From an uncultured Pseudogracilibacillus sp. (GTDB lineage Bacteria; Bacillota; Bacilli; Bacillales; Amphibacillaceae), in NCBI GenBank assembly GCA_937974845.1, contig CALJVC010000078.1, positions 1 to 32,211 on the forward strand: 32,211 nt of DNA, read 5' to 3'. This document shows, in pieces, positions 31,722 to 32,211 of this stretch (its first letter is position 1; each line of letters starts with the position of its first letter). The notes below the pieces were generated by a model. It ran no database searches. It was not told the origin of the DNA and saw only the letters and a program-made list of their open reading frames with translations. A program made the translations under genes and the position numbers.

Positions 31722-32104
31722 CGCTCTCCCCCTAACTCTCGATAGATTCTACGGACAATTCCTTCTAGATTCTCCTGGTCTACTTGTCGCAGACTGGCTT
31801 CTGCAATCAGTGGTCGAAGTTTTTCTTCAATTTTCTTTAGATACGCTTCATCAGCCTTGCCAGGTCCCTTGGGTGAAACGATGGCCCCCCGCTGGCGGTG
31901 AATCTGTAAAAAACCTTCCTCTTCCAATTGCTTGTAGGCCTTGTTGACCGTATGCATATTGATTCCGAGGTCGCTAGCTAGTTCTCGAACGGAGGGTAAT
32001 CTTTCCCCAGGTAGTAAGCGTTGTTGGGCCATTCCAATTATAAGTTGTTGCTTTAACTGTTCGTATATTGGGGTATCAGAATCGAACTGTATTTGAATAA
32101 ACAA
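31718..32104 (-). CDS. GntR-family (YtrA/YhcF type) transcriptional regulator
   Basis: The product is 128 residues from TTG 32104. It has a GntR winged helix (about 1-70, with PIYEQLKQQL, LPSVRELASDLGINMHTVNK and YKQLEEEGFL) and a short C-terminal helix region, as in the YtrA subgroup, which lacks a large ligand domain. TTG 32104 matches the family opening (FIQIQFDSDTPIYEQL). The in-frame ATG 32113 abuts the AAGG site and is less likely. It should repress its own operon: a palindrome lies over the promoter's start region. Such regulators control ABC exporters for envelope-active compounds. Confidence 0.9.
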   Translation of the reverse strand: MFIQIQFDSDTPIYEQLKQQLIIGMAQQRLLPGERLPSVRELASDLGINMHTVNKAYKQLEEEGFLQIHRQRGAIVSPKGPGKADEAYLKKIEEKLRPLIAEASLRQVDQENLEGIVRRIYRELGGER

Positions 32105-32138
32105 GGAAATCATCCTTCGCCTTATTTATATGCTATAT

Positions 32139-32190
32139 GTTATAGTTAGTATATAACACATATTATAAAAGAGGCTAGGACAAAACTCAA
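32139..32190 (-). promoter_or_regulatory. promoter and probable GntR operator of the ABC-export operon
   Basis: On the minus strand TTGAGT (32185-32190), a 17-base spacer and TATAAT (32162-32167) form a good sigma-A promoter. Downstream, around the expected start site, GTTATA (32139-32144) and TATAAC (32152-32157) form a palindrome with a 7-base spacer. This is the place for an autorepressor site. The promoter is read directly from sequence; the operator role is inference. Confidence 0.65.
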
Positions 32191-32211
32191 CCCATAAAAA
32201 AATGAAGCTCG

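Noticed and set aside
32168..32211. possible repeat or terminator at the window's end
   Set aside because: GAGGCTAGGACAAAACTC and a later GAAGCTC hint at structure, but the window ends before it can be judged.

Overview
The window looks like a chromosomal segment of a low-GC, spore-forming Bacillaceae (Bacillales). The pointers are a pdaA-type spore-cortex deacetylase, a clpE gene with CtsR operator heptads, the sppA-yteJ pair, a yfkJ-yfkI-yfkH-yfkD-like order, a DUF420 (YozB/CtaM-type) protein, csaA, strong AGGAGG-type ribosome binding sites and frequent GTG/TTG starts. The exact genus cannot be read from the sequence alone. I saw no rRNA, tRNA, CRISPR array or insertion sequence.

Layout. 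(1) 1-1640 is an AT-rich accessory edge: a secreted putative toxin with a GHGG-containing C-terminal domain, a small acidic likely immunity protein, a small pseudogene broken by two compensating frameshifts, and a small membrane protein. (2) 1641-6575 is housekeeping: a UbiA-family prenyltransferase, an OsmC-like protein, a HCTAGKDRTG tyrosine phosphatase split by an in-frame amber codon, sfsA, a CatE-like two-domain VOC dioxygenase and a DUF420 membrane protein. (3) 6576-9538 is a B12 uptake locus: a palindrome, a promoter, a cobalamin riboswitch with a legible terminator/antiterminator switch, btuC, and a btuD whose C-terminal half resembles an eroded CbiZ (adenosylcobinamide amidohydrolase) domain. 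No btuF is present. (4) 9711-12746 holds a GNAT enzyme, a 35-residue membrane peptide, an M24 dipeptidase with csaA, and a YjdJ-type small acetyltransferase whose ribosome binding site lies inside a terminator-like hairpin. (5) 12873-16650 is a five-gene operon: a 7-TM protein of unknown function, CcdA, a TlpA/ResA-type thioredoxin, an OmpR-type regulator and a histidine kinase. It reads as a thiol-redox module with its own two-component system. (6) 16699-25785 holds a 3-hydroxyisobutyryl-CoA hydrolase, a secreted CAP-domain protein, sppA-yteJ, a YedK/HMCES protein, the yfkJ-I-H run, yfkD, a PaaG-like enoyl-CoA isomerase/hydratase and pdaA. (7) 25840-28086 is clpE under a readable promoter overlapped and followed by CtsR boxes. 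(8) 28179-32211 has a C-terminally truncated SPFH protein that ends one base from the stop codon of a convergent, translationally coupled operon: GntR regulator, DUF1648/DUF5808 membrane protein, PLDc_N mini-protein, ABC ATPase and ABC permease. That operon has its own promoter and palindromic operator at the window's end.

The most interesting items are the toxin/immunity edge, the BtuD fusion with an altered CbiZ motif behind a switch built from two exact sequence duplications, the amber-interrupted phosphatase, the redox/two-component operon with its unknown 7-TM protein, and the truncated SPFH protein abutting the ABC operon.
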